Counted from the stretch's first letter, positions 44,595 to 54,227 are shown. The stretch is 64,000 nt of DNA from Streptomyces musisoli (GCF_016741855.1 NZ_JAERRH010000006.1:186001-250000); one strand, 5' to 3'. The notes: generated from the letters alone by a model not told the origin. A program made the numbers and translations.

Positions 44595-45938
44595 ATGGGG
44601 CGCAACGACGCCAACCCGGAGCAAACCCCCGCCTCGGACCCCGACATCGTGCGCGAGACCAGGGACTCCTTCCAGGCCGTGCTGGACGCGTTGGATGCCG
44701 CACGCGCCGACCTCCTGCGCGACGAGCGACGGGAACCCGCAGAGGGCCCGTCCCGGCCCCAGGGACGGCACGATCACCCGACCGAGCATGTCCGCCCTCA
44801 CCAGCCGTCCCCGCCCCCTGCTTCCTCGGCATCCGACGAGGCACCGCCGGCCGAACGCATGCCGCCGGGCCCGCCCCCCGAGCGGCCCGGCCCCCACCGG
44901 CCGACAGCCGTCAAACCGTTGCAGACCGGCGACCTACGCCAGGCCGACACCCCGAAGGCCGCGGCGGAGGAGCCACCGAGGCCACCCAGAGGACTCGGCT
45001 CATGCCCGGCAGGCACCCCGGAAGCCGTCGCGGCCGAGCCACCGAGGCCACCCAGAGGACTCGGCTCATGCCCGGCAGGCACCCCGGAAGCCGTCGCGGC
45101 GGAGCCACCGAGGTCCCCCGGAAGGCCCGACTCGCGCCAAGCCGGCCTCCCGGAGGCCGTGGCGGCGGAGCCACCGAGGCCACCCAGAGGACTCGGCTCA
45201 TGCCCGGCAGGCACCCCGGAAGCCGTCGCGGCGGAGCCACCGAGGTCCCCCGGAAGGCCCGACTCGCGCCAAGCCGGCCTCCCGGAGGCCGCGGCGGCAG
45301 AGCCACCGAGGCCACCCAGAGGACTCGGCTCGTGCCAGGCCGGCACCCCGGAGGACCTCGCGGCGGAGCCGCCGGGGTCACCCGGAGAACCGGAGGCCGC
45401 CCCACCCCCGCCGGTGGTGCCGGCCGGCCGCGCGCACGCAAGGAGGACCGGTCACAGGGCGCGCCGGTTCACCGGCGGCGGCCCCCTGCGAGTCGCCGGA
45501 ATCGTCGGGCTGGGCGCGGCGAGCGCGCTCCTCACCGCCTGGCTGCTGATCGGTCACGACACCGAACCGCCACCCTCCTCCCGGCCTTCCGGGCACATGG
45601 CAGGCCGCCGGCCGGCGAGTTACGCGCCGGAGAACCCCTCTCCCCCGGCCGCAGGGCGGACGGACCGGCCTCGGCCCGGTGCGTCGGATCCGCCGCTTCC
45701 CGAGATCCCCGGCACGGGCGTCCTGCGCCAGGGCGACAGCGGCCACGGAGTCTACGAGCTCCAGGTACGACTCCAGCAGATACCGGGCATCTACGACGGC
45801 GGCCCGGTGGACGGCCGCTACGACGCGGAGGTCCGGGCCGCGGTCGCCCTCTTCCAGAAGCGGTACGGGATCCGCGGCGACGAGGACGGGGTCTACGGCG
45901 CCGAGACACGCCTCGCCCTGATGCTGCGGACCAAGTGA
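44595..45938 (+). CDS. Peptidoglycan-binding membrane protein with 22-residue repeat array
   Basis: A 447-residue protein. Residues 1-125 are hydrophilic and Pro-rich. Residues 126-257 are six 22-residue repeats of two alternating types (EPPRPPRGLGSCPAGTPEAVAA and EPPRSPGRPDSRQAG-type). One TM helix lies at about 300-320, then an extracytoplasmic Pro-rich linker and a C-terminal PG_binding_1 domain (VLRQGDSGHGVYELQVRLQQI, VRAAVALFQKRYGI). The array therefore sits on the cytoplasmic side. ATG 44595 has GAGGAGAAACC upstream. Probably anchors something to the wall; the repeat function is unknown. Confidence 0.85.
   Translation: MGRNDANPEQTPASDPDIVRETRDSFQAVLDALDAARADLLRDERREPAEGPSRPQGRHDHPTEHVRPHQPSPPPASSASDEAPPAERMPPGPPPERPGPHRPTAVKPLQTGDLRQADTPKAAAEEPPRPPRGLGSCPAGTPEAVAAEPPRPPRGLGSCPAGTPEAVAAEPPRSPGRPDSRQAGLPEAVAAEPPRPPRGLGSCPAGTPEAVAAEPPRSPGRPDSRQAGLPEAAAAEPPRPPRGLGSCQAGTPEDLAAEPPGSPGEPEAAPPPPVVPAGRAHARRTGHRARRFTGGGPLRVAGIVGLGAASALLTAWLLIGHDTEPPPSSRPSGHMAGRRPASYAPENPSPPAAGRTDRPRPGASDPPLPEIPGTGVLRQGDSGHGVYELQVRLQQIPGIYDGGPVDGRYDAEVRAAVALFQKRYGIRGDEDGVYGAETRLALMLRTK
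44970..45365. repeat. 66-bp tandem repeat array (six units, two alternating types)
   Basis: Six in-frame 66-bp units begin at 44970, 45036, 45102, 45168, 45234 and 45300, with a degenerate seventh after 45366. The order is A-A-B-A-B-A'. A units are nearly identical in DNA (for example ACTCGGCTCATGCCCGGCAG in three of them), as are the two B units, pointing to recent duplication of an A-B pair of 132 bp. Confidence 0.9.
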
Positions 45939-45966
45939 CCAGCGGTCAGCCGGGTGCCGGGACCAG

Positions 45967-46000
45967 ACCACCCCGACCGCGACGGCACGACCGGGGTGGT
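45967..46000. terminator. Bidirectional terminator between convergent genes
   Basis: ACCACCCCG (45967-45975) pairs perfectly with CGGGGTGGT (45992-46000) around a 16-nt loop, 28 bp after one stop and 76 bp from the other. Confidence 0.6.
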
Positions 46001-46076
46001 GCACCGGTTGCCCGTCGACCACGAGGCCGCGGACGGCATGGCCGAAGACATCGCCACGCGGTCCAGGAAGCCGGGC

Positions 46077-47486
46077 TCAGCCGCCGCGCCGCACCCGGGC
46101 CGCCTTGCGGGCCTCCGCGAGCTTGCGGGCCTCGCTGCTCTTGCGGGATCCCCTGCCACCGGAGCCGCTCTTCGCGTCCTTCGTACTGCCCAGACCGCGG
46201 AACGGGGCGTTGTGGTTCCTGGGGCGCGGTACGGCCGGCCCGCCGTCGAGAGGCTCTCCGGAGGGGGCCCTGGCGCCGGTGATCCGGCTCAGTTCCGCCT
46301 CGCCGGACCGCACTTTGGTGACCTTGGGAGCGACGTCGGCGTCCGTCATGACCTGGCTCGTCTCGCGGCGCTGTCCCGACAGGACGAGGGTCACGACGGT
46401 GCCGGAGCGGCCGGCCCGGGCCGTGCGGCCCGCGCGGTGCAGATAGTCCTTCGGGTCGGTGGCCGGGTCGACGTTGACCACGAGGTCGAGGTCGTCGACG
46501 TGCAGGCCGCGTGCGGCGACGTTCGTCGCCACCAGCGCGGTGACCTGCCCGTTCTTGAACTGGGCCAGGGTCCGGGTGCGCTGCGGCTGGGACTTCCCGC
46601 TGTGCAGGGCGGCGGCCGCCACGCCGCTGGCCCGCAGATGCCGTGTGAGCTGGTCGACGCCGTGCTTGGTGTCCAGGAACAGCAGGACGCGGCCGTCCCG
46701 GGCGGCGATCTCCGTGGTCACGGCGTACCGGTCCGGGCCGTGCACGACGAAGACGTGGTGCTCGATCTCGGGGACAGCGCCGGACGAGGGGTCCACGGAG
46801 TGGACCGCGGGGTCGCGCAGGTAGCGCTGCACCAGCTGATCGACGTCGCGGTCGAGGGTGGCGGAGAACAGCATCCGCTGCCCGTCGGGACGCACCTGGT
46901 CCAGGATCTCGGTGACCTGCGGCAGGAACCCCATGTCACACATCTGGTCGGCCTCGTCCAGGACCGCGATGCGCACCCGTCCCAGCCGGCAGCCCTTGCG
47001 CTCGACGAGGTCGTGCAGCCGGCCGGGCGTGGCGACGACGATCTCGGCGCCGTCCCGCAGCGCGGCGGCCTGCCGTCCGATGGACACTCCGCCCACCACC
47101 GTCGCGATCCGCAGCCGCAGCGCCTCGGCGTACGGGGCGAGCGCCTCGCCGACCTGCTGCGCCAGCTCCCTGGTGGGGACCAGAACGAGCGCCAGCGGCT
47201 CCTTGGGCTGCGCGCGCCGCCCGGCCGTCCGGGCGAGCATCCCGAGGCCGAAGGCGAGCGTCTTGCCGGATCCCGTGCGGCCCCGGCCGAGGACGTCCCG
47301 TCCCGCGAGCGCGTTCGGCAGCGCCGCCGCCTGGATGGGGAAGGGCACCGTCACACCGTGCTCGCCGAGCACCCGCAGAACCTCGGCCGGCAGCCCCAGC
47401 TGTGCGAAGGACGCCACCGTGGGCGGCGCCGGGGTCTCGGAGACACGGTCCTGCCGCCGGGCATCGGTACGTACTGGATCGCTCAC
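46077..47486 (-). CDS. DEAD-box RNA helicase
   Basis: ATP-dependent RNA helicase of 469 residues with all core motifs: Q-motif region FPIQAAALPNALAG, Walker A GRTGSGKT, PTRELAQQV, DEAD in VLDEADQM, SAT, and HRAGRTARAGRSG. The C-terminus is a basic Arg/Lys/Ser-rich tail (about 60 residues) likely to bind RNA. GTG 47486 follows GGAGGAAGG; the longer frame to 47765 is rejected because of poor composition. Likely a role in RNA folding or ribosome assembly, including in the cold. Confidence 0.93.
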   Translation of the reverse strand: MSDPVRTDARRQDRVSETPAPPTVASFAQLGLPAEVLRVLGEHGVTVPFPIQAAALPNALAGRDVLGRGRTGSGKTLAFGLGMLARTAGRRAQPKEPLALVLVPTRELAQQVGEALAPYAEALRLRIATVVGGVSIGRQAAALRDGAEIVVATPGRLHDLVERKGCRLGRVRIAVLDEADQMCDMGFLPQVTEILDQVRPDGQRMLFSATLDRDVDQLVQRYLRDPAVHSVDPSSGAVPEIEHHVFVVHGPDRYAVTTEIAARDGRVLLFLDTKHGVDQLTRHLRASGVAAAALHSGKSQPQRTRTLAQFKNGQVTALVATNVAARGLHVDDLDLVVNVDPATDPKDYLHRAGRTARAGRSGTVVTLVLSGQRRETSQVMTDADVAPKVTKVRSGEAELSRITGARAPSGEPLDGGPAVPRPRNHNAPFRGLGSTKDAKSGSGGRGSRKSSEARKLAEARKAARVRRGG

Positions 47487-47811
47487 AGAAAGCCTTCCTC
47501 CGAAAGGACCGTACCGAGGAAGGCGCGGCGGGGACGCGGCCGCCGGCCGGGACACCGTACGAGGGTACGGGCCACCGACACGGCAACGCTGCAAAGAGTC
47601 GACATTAGCACGGGACACACCGCCCGGCCCTCCTTCGCCCGCGCCGGCACCGGAGCCTCGGCCCGCGAAGGCTGAGCGGCGAGGCCGGGCACGGTCCGTC
47701 GGTCCGGTCAGCCACCGCGCGGCGCCTGTGAGCCGACCGGCCCCGGATGCCCGGGTCACGTTCACTGACCCGCGTACAGGAGGGGCGCGAAACCTCGCCT
47801 TAGGCTGACCT
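47487..47811. other. Divergent intergenic region between helicase and LuxR-family genes
   Basis: No gene is supported. CCGTACGAGGGTACGG (47555-47570) is an inverted repeat with 6-nt arms lying in the helicase leader, and related CCGTAC and GGTACGTAC words occur at 47509 and 47466. These could form an RNA structure or an operator. Promoters could not be assigned with confidence. Confidence 0.4.
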
Positions 47812-50748
47812 GTGGGGGAACAGGGATCGACGCAGGTGAGAGATCACCATTGGGGGGACGGGGACGTGGCGGGACTGGTAGGCAGATCGGCGGAGCTGGA
47901 ACGGCTGGATGCAGTGCTGGCAGGGCTGGGCCGTTCCGGGCTGCCGGAGGTCGTCGACGTCGTCGGTGAACCCGGCATCGGCAAAAGCCGGTTGCTCGAC
48001 GAGGTCTGCGCGCGGGCCCGCGGGGCCGGGTTCACCGTACTGCGCGGACGGGCCACCGAGTATGAACAGCAGGTTCCCTTCCATCTGTTCACGGACGCGT
48101 TCGCCGATGCCGATCCCGGCGCACAGGCCGCCTTCGCCGAGGTGCACTCGGTGCTGCACGGCGTCCGGCAGGCCCCGGGCGACGGCTCCGTCGAGAGCGC
48201 CGCCGCCCGGTTCGGGCTGCATCGTGCGATCGCGGCGTTCCTGACGCAGCTGGGTCAGCGCGGTCTGGTGCTGGCTCTGGACGACGTGCACTGGGCGGAT
48301 CCCGCGTCACGCGAGCTCGTGGACCACATGATCCGGCACCCCGCGCGCGGACGCGTCCTGCTGGTGGTGGCCCGGCGGGTCCGGCAGACGCCGACCACCC
48401 TGACCGCGGCGCTGACGCGCGGCGCGGGCAGCGGAACCGTGCTCCACCTCCCCCTGGAGCCGCTCTCCGAACAGGAGTCCGTCCTGGCGCTGGCGCCCGA
48501 CATCGCAGAGGACCAGGCCAAGCGGCTGCACGCCGCCAGCGAGGGCAACCCCTTGTATCTGCTGGCGTTGGGGCACGCCCACCGCACCGGGGCGTCTCTG
48601 CCCGGCCACACCCCGGACATCCACGCCGACGCCACGGACGCCGGGTACGCGGCCGGCGTACCCGGCGGGCTCGCGGCGCTGCTGCTGGACGAGTTGGGAA
48701 CGCTCACCGGGTCGCAGCGCCGGCTCGTGGAGGCGGTCGCGGCACTCGGCGACCACGCCTCGTCCGCCCTGCTGGCCGTGGCGAGCGAGCTCTCCGTCCG
48801 GGACGTGGAGCAGGAGACCACAGCCCTGGTGGTGCGCGACCTGCTGCGCGCCGGGCCGGGCGGCCGGTGGATGTTGCGTCATCCCTTGGTCCGGGCCCTG
48901 GTCTACGAGAGGACCGCGCCGGGGCGGCGTGCCGGATTCCACCGCCGCACCGCGCGGGAACTCGCCCGCCGCGGCGCTCCCGCCACCGAGCGGGCCCACC
49001 ATGTCGCACGGTCGTTGACCGACTGGGACGCCCAGGCCGCGGAGGTGCTCACCGAGGCTGCCGCACGGTTCGCGTCGACCGCGCCGGCCATCGCCGCCCA
49101 GCTGCTGGATGTCGTCCTGACCCATATGCCGGACACTCCCGACCGCTTCACGCGACGCGGCGAACTGGTCCTGGCGCGCGCCCGCGCGCTCGGCGTCAGC
49201 GGGAACCTACGGGAGAGCCGGGACCTGCTGCACGGGCTGATCGAGACCGCCGGCAAGGACCATCCCGAACTACGGACGCGGGCCGTCGCCCAGTGCGCCG
49301 TGATGGAGCGGCACCTCGGCCACTCCCCCGAGGCCACCGCCCTGCTGCGCCGGGAGCTGTCCCGCGACCCCGGCCCGTCCCCCGCCCAGGCGGTCTCCCT
49401 GCGCCTGGCCCTCGGCATGTCCGCCCTGCTGACCGCGTCCTATCCACAGGCACGCGCGGACGTCGCGCGGGCCGTCGCCGTCGCCCGCGCCGACGACGAT
49501 CCCACCGGTGAGGCGGCGGCGCTCGCGCTTGCCGCCCTGGGCGAGGCGTACGAGGGCGAGACGGCGGCGGCGGCCGGGTTCGCCGACTCCGCCGCGTCAC
49601 TCGCGGACTCTCTGACCGATCCCGGCATCGCCGGTCTGTGCGAGGCGCTGGTCTGGCTGTCCTGGGCGGAAACCTTGCTGGAGCGCTACGCCGATGCCGA
49701 GCGGCACATCACCCGGGGGCTGGGCATCGCCCGCCGCACCGGACAACTCCACGTCCTGCCGCATCTGTTGACGAGCCGGGCCTTCGTCCACCTCACCACC
49801 TGCCGACTGCCTTCGGCGCTGGAGGCCGCCGAGGAGGCGGAGTCCATCGCCCGGGCCGCGGGCAGCGACGACCTTCTGGGCTTCACCCTTGCCATCAAGA
49901 CGCTGGTGCTGTTGCTGGCCCGACCGCTGGGCGACGGAAGCGCCCTGGCCACCGGTGAGGAGGCCACCGCCGCGGCCGGCCGCGGCAGGGGCTGGTGGTC
50001 GTCGCTGGCCTGGTGCATGCTCGGGCACGCGACCTTCGTCAGCGGTGACCCTCATCGCGCCCAGGAGGCCATCACGACGGCCGGCGGCGGCCCCGGACTG
50101 CCCCTGCTGCAGCCGTCGATCCGTCCGGGTCAGCTCGACACGCTCGCGGCCGCGGCCCTCACCGCCGGGGACGTCGAGGCGGCCGGCCGCTGGGCCGCTC
50201 AGGCCACCCACGAGGCCGACCGGCTCGGCCTCGACGGTCAGCGCGCGGCCGCCCTGCGCGCCCAGGCCACACTGGCCGAGCACCACGGCGAGACGGGCAA
50301 GGCCGTACGGCTCCTCGACGCGGCGGCACAGGAATACGCCCGCTGCGGCCAGACCCTGTGGGAGGCGTATTCCTTGCTGCGAGCGGCGCCCTTGGTGCAG
50401 CGCACCGGGCAGGGAGCGCGCGCCGCCGCGATGTGGCACCGGGCGCACCGCATCGCCGTCGGCGGCGGCGCACGCCTGCTGGTGGACCTCGCCGAACTGA
50501 TCCGCCCCCAGGTGCTGGCGGAGACACCGGCGCTCCCGGCGCAGCTCGCGGAACTGACCGTGCGTGAGCTGGAGGTGGCCGAGCTGGTGGCGCAGGGGCT
50601 GAGCAACCAGGACATCGCCGCCCGGCTCCACCTCAGCCGCCGCACCGTCGAGACCCACCTGTCCTCGATCTACCGCAAGGCGTCGGTGCCGTCCCGCGCG
50701 GCCCTGGCCGGACTCATGACCCGCGTCGGACTGGGAACCGGGTCGTGA
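47812..50748 (+). CDS. Large ATP-binding LuxR-family transcriptional regulator (LAL)
   Basis: A 978-residue MalT/LAL-type regulator: AAA/STAND ATPase with Walker A GEPGIGKS (52-59) and Walker B LVLALDDVHWAD, a long helical repeat region typical of TPR-like sensor modules, and a C-terminal LuxR helix-turn-helix (LTVRELEVAELVAQGLSNQD, about 915-975). GTG 47812 is the longest start; GTG 47836 or 47866 are possible because similarity begins at VAGLVGRSAELERLD. Target genes are not evident; it is followed directly by a terminator. Confidence 0.9.
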   Translation: MGEQGSTQVRDHHWGDGDVAGLVGRSAELERLDAVLAGLGRSGLPEVVDVVGEPGIGKSRLLDEVCARARGAGFTVLRGRATEYEQQVPFHLFTDAFADADPGAQAAFAEVHSVLHGVRQAPGDGSVESAAARFGLHRAIAAFLTQLGQRGLVLALDDVHWADPASRELVDHMIRHPARGRVLLVVARRVRQTPTTLTAALTRGAGSGTVLHLPLEPLSEQESVLALAPDIAEDQAKRLHAASEGNPLYLLALGHAHRTGASLPGHTPDIHADATDAGYAAGVPGGLAALLLDELGTLTGSQRRLVEAVAALGDHASSALLAVASELSVRDVEQETTALVVRDLLRAGPGGRWMLRHPLVRALVYERTAPGRRAGFHRRTARELARRGAPATERAHHVARSLTDWDAQAAEVLTEAAARFASTAPAIAAQLLDVVLTHMPDTPDRFTRRGELVLARARALGVSGNLRESRDLLHGLIETAGKDHPELRTRAVAQCAVMERHLGHSPEATALLRRELSRDPGPSPAQAVSLRLALGMSALLTASYPQARADVARAVAVARADDDPTGEAAALALAALGEAYEGETAAAAGFADSAASLADSLTDPGIAGLCEALVWLSWAETLLERYADAERHITRGLGIARRTGQLHVLPHLLTSRAFVHLTTCRLPSALEAAEEAESIARAAGSDDLLGFTLAIKTLVLLLARPLGDGSALATGEEATAAAGRGRGWWSSLAWCMLGHATFVSGDPHRAQEAITTAGGGPGLPLLQPSIRPGQLDTLAAAALTAGDVEAAGRWAAQATHEADRLGLDGQRAAALRAQATLAEHHGETGKAVRLLDAAAQEYARCGQTLWEAYSLLRAAPLVQRTGQGARAAAMWHRAHRIAVGGGARLLVDLAELIRPQVLAETPALPAQLAELTVRELEVAELVAQGLSNQDIAARLHLSRRTVETHLSSIYRKASVPSRAALAGLMTRVGLGTGS

Positions 50749-51105
50749 GCGGCGCCGGCGGGTCGGTTGGAGCCGACCGCCGGCCCGCGGGTCATCGGCC
50801 CGGTAGAGCTGGATGAACGCCCAGCACACGGCGGCCGCCAGGACTGCCAGGACCTGTGCCGAGTTCCGGGCCCGGGGCGTGCCCGGGAAGGACGCGGGCC
50901 GGGGGATTTCTGCACCGCCTCGGTGTGGCGGTGCCGTGTACACCGGCGCATCCGTGGAACGACGTACTGCACGCCACCCGCGCACCGAACACCCTGCGGC
51001 ATGGCGGAACCCGTAGTCGATTACGTGTTTCCACTGAGGCCGCCGCCCCCGCCGCCCGTCTACGTTCGACCAGTCGGACAACTCAAGCGGTGCAGAGGGG
51101 AATGC
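50749..51105. other. Intergenic region with terminator and a coding-like minus-strand fragment
   Basis: After the terminator at 50754-50784 the plus strand holds no gene until the lipoprotein. On the minus strand, about 50790-50895, one frame reads RNSAQVLAVLAAAVCWAFIQ followed by LYRADDPRA with strong third-position GC, like a membrane helix, but it has no stop at a sensible place and runs antisense into the regulator gene. It may be a relic. Confidence 0.4.
50754..50784 (+). terminator. Terminator after the LAL regulator
   Basis: GCCGGCG-G-GTCGG pairs with CCGACCGCCGGC with a single bulged G, giving a 12-bp stem and a 6-nt loop, 5 bp after the stop codon. Confidence 0.65.
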
Positions 51106-51924
51106 GTGAGAGGCAACGCCCATGGTGTACGGGGTAGTTGGGTGACGCTCCTGGTGACGGGGAGTCTGCTGGCCGGGTGTTCGGCTCATGGAGCGGACGG
51201 CGGGTCCCCGCGGCGGACCGGGGCGTCCGCGCACACCGCCTCGCCGCAAGCCACGGCGCCCCCGACGGGCGGGTCGACCGCCACCCCCGTCTTCACACCC
51301 GACGCGGCCTTCGTCCCCAGAACCTCGAAGGACGGACAGAGGCTGGTGGAGTCCGTGGTGTTCACTCCGGGTGACTGGGGGCGGGGCTTCGTCGCCCAGG
51401 ATCCTGCCGTGAGCCGGCCGGGCACCTGGCCCGTGCTGGACGACGGCTGCCGCTGGGAGCGGGAGAAGGCCCCTCGGGGCGTGCTGGCCAGCCTGTCCCG
51501 CTACAGCCTGCTGCCCGCCGACGGCTCCAAGGGGGCCGTCAAGGTGACCGCCGCGGCCACGGCACACTCCTCCGCCCTCGGCGCCGACGAACAACTGAGC
51601 ACCACCCTGGAGGAAGCCCTGCGCTGCCCGGAGCAGCACCCCCGGGCCGACACCCGGATCACAGGCCTGAACTCGCTCGGCACCCCCTTCGGCGCCCGCG
51701 AGCAGGAGTACGCCGATGACTCCGTGCTGGAGGCCGGGCAGTACGTCGAGAAGGACGGTGCCGCGCAGCCGTACCGGTGGATGGTCGCACGGCTGGGCAC
51801 GGTCGTCGTGGCCGTCTCCGTGACGGGCGCGAAGGGGCACACCGAGCAGGAGCTGCAACAACTGGGCGCCGACGTCCTCGGGCAGATGCTGGTGCGCGTC
51901 CAGCAGCGGTTGAAGGGGAAGTGA
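51106..51924 (+). CDS. Lipoprotein upstream of sensor kinases
   Basis: Secreted lipoprotein of 272 residues. The lipobox is LLAGC (Cys25), followed by a Ser/Thr/Ala/Pro linker and a compact domain (DDGCRWEREKAPRGVLASLS, TTLEEALRCPEQ, WMVARLGTVVVAVSVTGAKG). The two Cys could form a disulfide. The domain loosely resembles PknH-type extracellular sensor domains, but this is uncertain. GTG 51106 follows AGAGGGG. Its stop shares one base with the ATG of the first kinase gene, so it is probably part of the same signalling operon. Confidence 0.78.
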   Translation: MRGNAHGVRGSWVTLLVTGSLLAGCSAHGADGGSPRRTGASAHTASPQATAPPTGGSTATPVFTPDAAFVPRTSKDGQRLVESVVFTPGDWGRGFVAQDPAVSRPGTWPVLDDGCRWEREKAPRGVLASLSRYSLLPADGSKGAVKVTAAATAHSSALGADEQLSTTLEEALRCPEQHPRADTRITGLNSLGTPFGAREQEYADDSVLEAGQYVEKDGAAQPYRWMVARLGTVVVAVSVTGAKGHTEQELQQLGADVLGQMLVRVQQRLKGK

Positions 51925-54227
51925 TGGAGCCGTTGCGTACTTCCGATCCGTCCAGGCTGGCGGGTCGTCGACTGCTCGGGCGGCTCGGCGCGGGCGGGAT
52001 GGGTGTGGTCTACCTGGCCCGCTCGGCGGATGGTTCGCTGGTCGCACTGAAGGTGATCCAGGCCGAGTACGCCGAGGACGCCGGCTTCCGGGAACGGTTC
52101 CGCAGGGAGGCGCAGACCGCCCGCCGGATGACCAGTCCTTGGGTGGCGTCCCTCGTCGACGCGGACCCGGATGCGGCGCAGCCCTGGCTGGCCACCGCCT
52201 TCGTGCCGGGACCCTCGCTCGGAGAGGCCGTCGCGGCCCACGGGCCGTTGCCCGTACGGGGCCTGCGTGTACTGGGGACGCGGCTCGCCCAGGCGTTGGG
52301 GGAGCTGCACGGCGCCGGCCTCGTGCACCGGGACGTCAAGCCGGGCAATGTGCTGCTGGCGCTCGACGGGCCCCGGCTGATCGATTTCGGTGTGGCCCGC
52401 GATCCGCGGGACACCGCGCTCACCTCGACCGGTGTGGTGGTCGGCACCCCCGGCTTCCTGCCACCCGAACAGGCCCGCGGCACAGGAGAGTCGGCCGCGC
52501 CCGGCGACATCTTCTCGCTCGGCTGCGTGCTGGCCTTCGCGGCCACCGGCCGTCCCCCGTTCGGCACCGGCTCGCTGGACGCGCTGCTGTACCGCACGGT
52601 GCACGACGCCCCGGACCTGGAGGGCGTGCCCCGGCCGCTCGCCGAGGTGGTGCGCGGCTGCCTGGAGAAGGACCCGCGGCTGCGGCCCACGGCGCAGGCG
52701 CTGTCGGAGACGCTCACGGTCACCGCGTCCGAAACGCCACCCGACCCACGGGAGGCGCTGCAGGCGGTGCGTCCCGCGACGCCCCGGGACACCGACGCGC
52801 CGGACGCGGTCGCCGGCGGCGAGGCCGGGCAGGCGGCCGACGGGCGGTTGGCCGCGGACGAAGCCTGGTTGCCCGAGCCGTTGGTCCGGCTGATCGCGGA
52901 ACGCTCGGCGGCCGGGCTCGCCCTGCCCGCCGTCGACATGACCGAGGTCGACCCCGTGTCCGCCGGCACCGCCCCGTCGGACACCGCGGCCGCGCAGCCG
53001 GCGGCCCGTGCCGTCGGCAGACGCCGGTTCCTGCTCCTGACCGGAGGCGCGGCGGTCGTCGCGGCCGGGGGTGGACTGGCGGCGTGGGCGGCACTCGACG
53101 GGAACGGCGGCGGCGAGGACGACGCCACGCCGACGGCCACCGGTCCGGTGTACACCCTCGGTCTGCACGCTGATCTGACAGGTGATCAGAAAGCGGTCGG
53201 CCGGGCTCAGGATCGAGGGCTGCGGCTCGCGGTCCACGAGTTCAACTCCCGTGCGGGCAGGCCCTTCACCCTCGCCGTGAAGACGGTGGACGACGGTGGC
53301 GATCCGACCCGGGCGCCCAAGGCGGCCAAGGAACTCGTTGCCGACCCTTCCGTGCTGGCGGTGATCGGTCCCACCACGGACGCCGCCGCCCTGGCCTCGC
53401 TGGCGACGTACGACGCCGCGTCGCTGCCGCTGATCGCGGTGACGCCCGGCGCCACCGCGCTGCAGGTGATGGGCAGCCGGTCCTTCCTGCACGCCCGGGT
53501 GACGGACACGCTGCTGCCCTTCTATCTGGACGTGTACCTGCGCGGTACGGCGAAGTCGCGCACGGTCGGGATCGTCGACGACCGGGCGGCGGACGCCTAC
53601 GCCTGGGAGATCAGCAGCACCCTCGCCACCCTCCTTCGCAAGGTGCCGCTGCCTGCCGTGCCCAAGGTGGTCAGCGCACTGCGCACCGACTTCGGGCCGA
53701 CCCTGGACGCCCTGCTGAAGGCGGGTGCCGACTCGGTGGTCTTCGCCGGATACCACGACCGGGCCGCGCTGCTGGCCCGTGAGCTGACCAGCCGTGACTT
53801 CTCGGGAGTCAGGGCAGCCGCCCAAGGGGTGCTCGACGCCCGGTTCCTGTCCGCCGCGGGGGACGCGGCCGAGGGCTGGGTGATCGTCGCCCCGGCCATG
53901 GACGCAACCGTGGTGCCTGCGGCGAAGGCGTTCAGGGCCGCCCACCGCAAGCTCTTCGGAGCGGAGCCGGAGCGGTACGCCGTGGAGACGTACGACGTGG
54001 CGCAGTTCGCCGTGAAGACGCTGCGGTCGCTGAGCGCGGGGCGCCGCACGCGGCAGACTCTGACCACGGCACTGCGATCGGGGTCGCACAAGGGCATCGC
54101 CCGGAACCTCGCCTTCTCCAAGGAGACCGGGGCGCTGGTGCCCGACGGCAGCGGAGTCCACCTGTGGAAGGTCGAGGGCGGCGGATTCGCGTACCAGGGC
54201 CCGGCGCCGTACCAGGTGGCCGGCTGA
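51924..54227 (+). CDS. Ser/Thr protein kinase fused to an ABC-type substrate-binding domain
   Basis: A 767-residue membrane sensor kinase. The N-terminal Hanks-type kinase has the glycine loop GAGGMGVVY, Lys43, HRDVKPGN (Asp137) and DFG (Asp154). After a Pro/Ala-rich linker, GRRRFLLLTGG (Arg366-Arg368) leads a single hydrophobic helix to about 390; it matches a twin-arginine motif. Residues ~412-767 form a type I periplasmic-binding (LivJ-like) domain outside the membrane (LHADLTGDQKAVGRAQDRGL, VIGPTTDAAAL, ADSVVFAGYHDRAALLAREL). Ligand binding outside probably tunes kinase activity inside. ATG 51924 chosen over GTG 51921. Confidence 0.9.
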   Translation: MEPLRTSDPSRLAGRRLLGRLGAGGMGVVYLARSADGSLVALKVIQAEYAEDAGFRERFRREAQTARRMTSPWVASLVDADPDAAQPWLATAFVPGPSLGEAVAAHGPLPVRGLRVLGTRLAQALGELHGAGLVHRDVKPGNVLLALDGPRLIDFGVARDPRDTALTSTGVVVGTPGFLPPEQARGTGESAAPGDIFSLGCVLAFAATGRPPFGTGSLDALLYRTVHDAPDLEGVPRPLAEVVRGCLEKDPRLRPTAQALSETLTVTASETPPDPREALQAVRPATPRDTDAPDAVAGGEAGQAADGRLAADEAWLPEPLVRLIAERSAAGLALPAVDMTEVDPVSAGTAPSDTAAAQPAARAVGRRRFLLLTGGAAVVAAGGGLAAWAALDGNGGGEDDATPTATGPVYTLGLHADLTGDQKAVGRAQDRGLRLAVHEFNSRAGRPFTLAVKTVDDGGDPTRAPKAAKELVADPSVLAVIGPTTDAAALASLATYDAASLPLIAVTPGATALQVMGSRSFLHARVTDTLLPFYLDVYLRGTAKSRTVGIVDDRAADAYAWEISSTLATLLRKVPLPAVPKVVSALRTDFGPTLDALLKAGADSVVFAGYHDRAALLARELTSRDFSGVRAAAQGVLDARFLSAAGDAAEGWVIVAPAMDATVVPAAKAFRAAHRKLFGAEPERYAVETYDVAQFAVKTLRSLSAGRRTRQTLTTALRSGSHKGIARNLAFSKETGALVPDGSGVHLWKVEGGGFAYQGPAPYQVAG

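Noticed and set aside
44970..45365. CRISPR-like array of regular repeats
   Set aside because: Units are contiguous 66-bp coding repeats without unique spacers and no cas genes are nearby.
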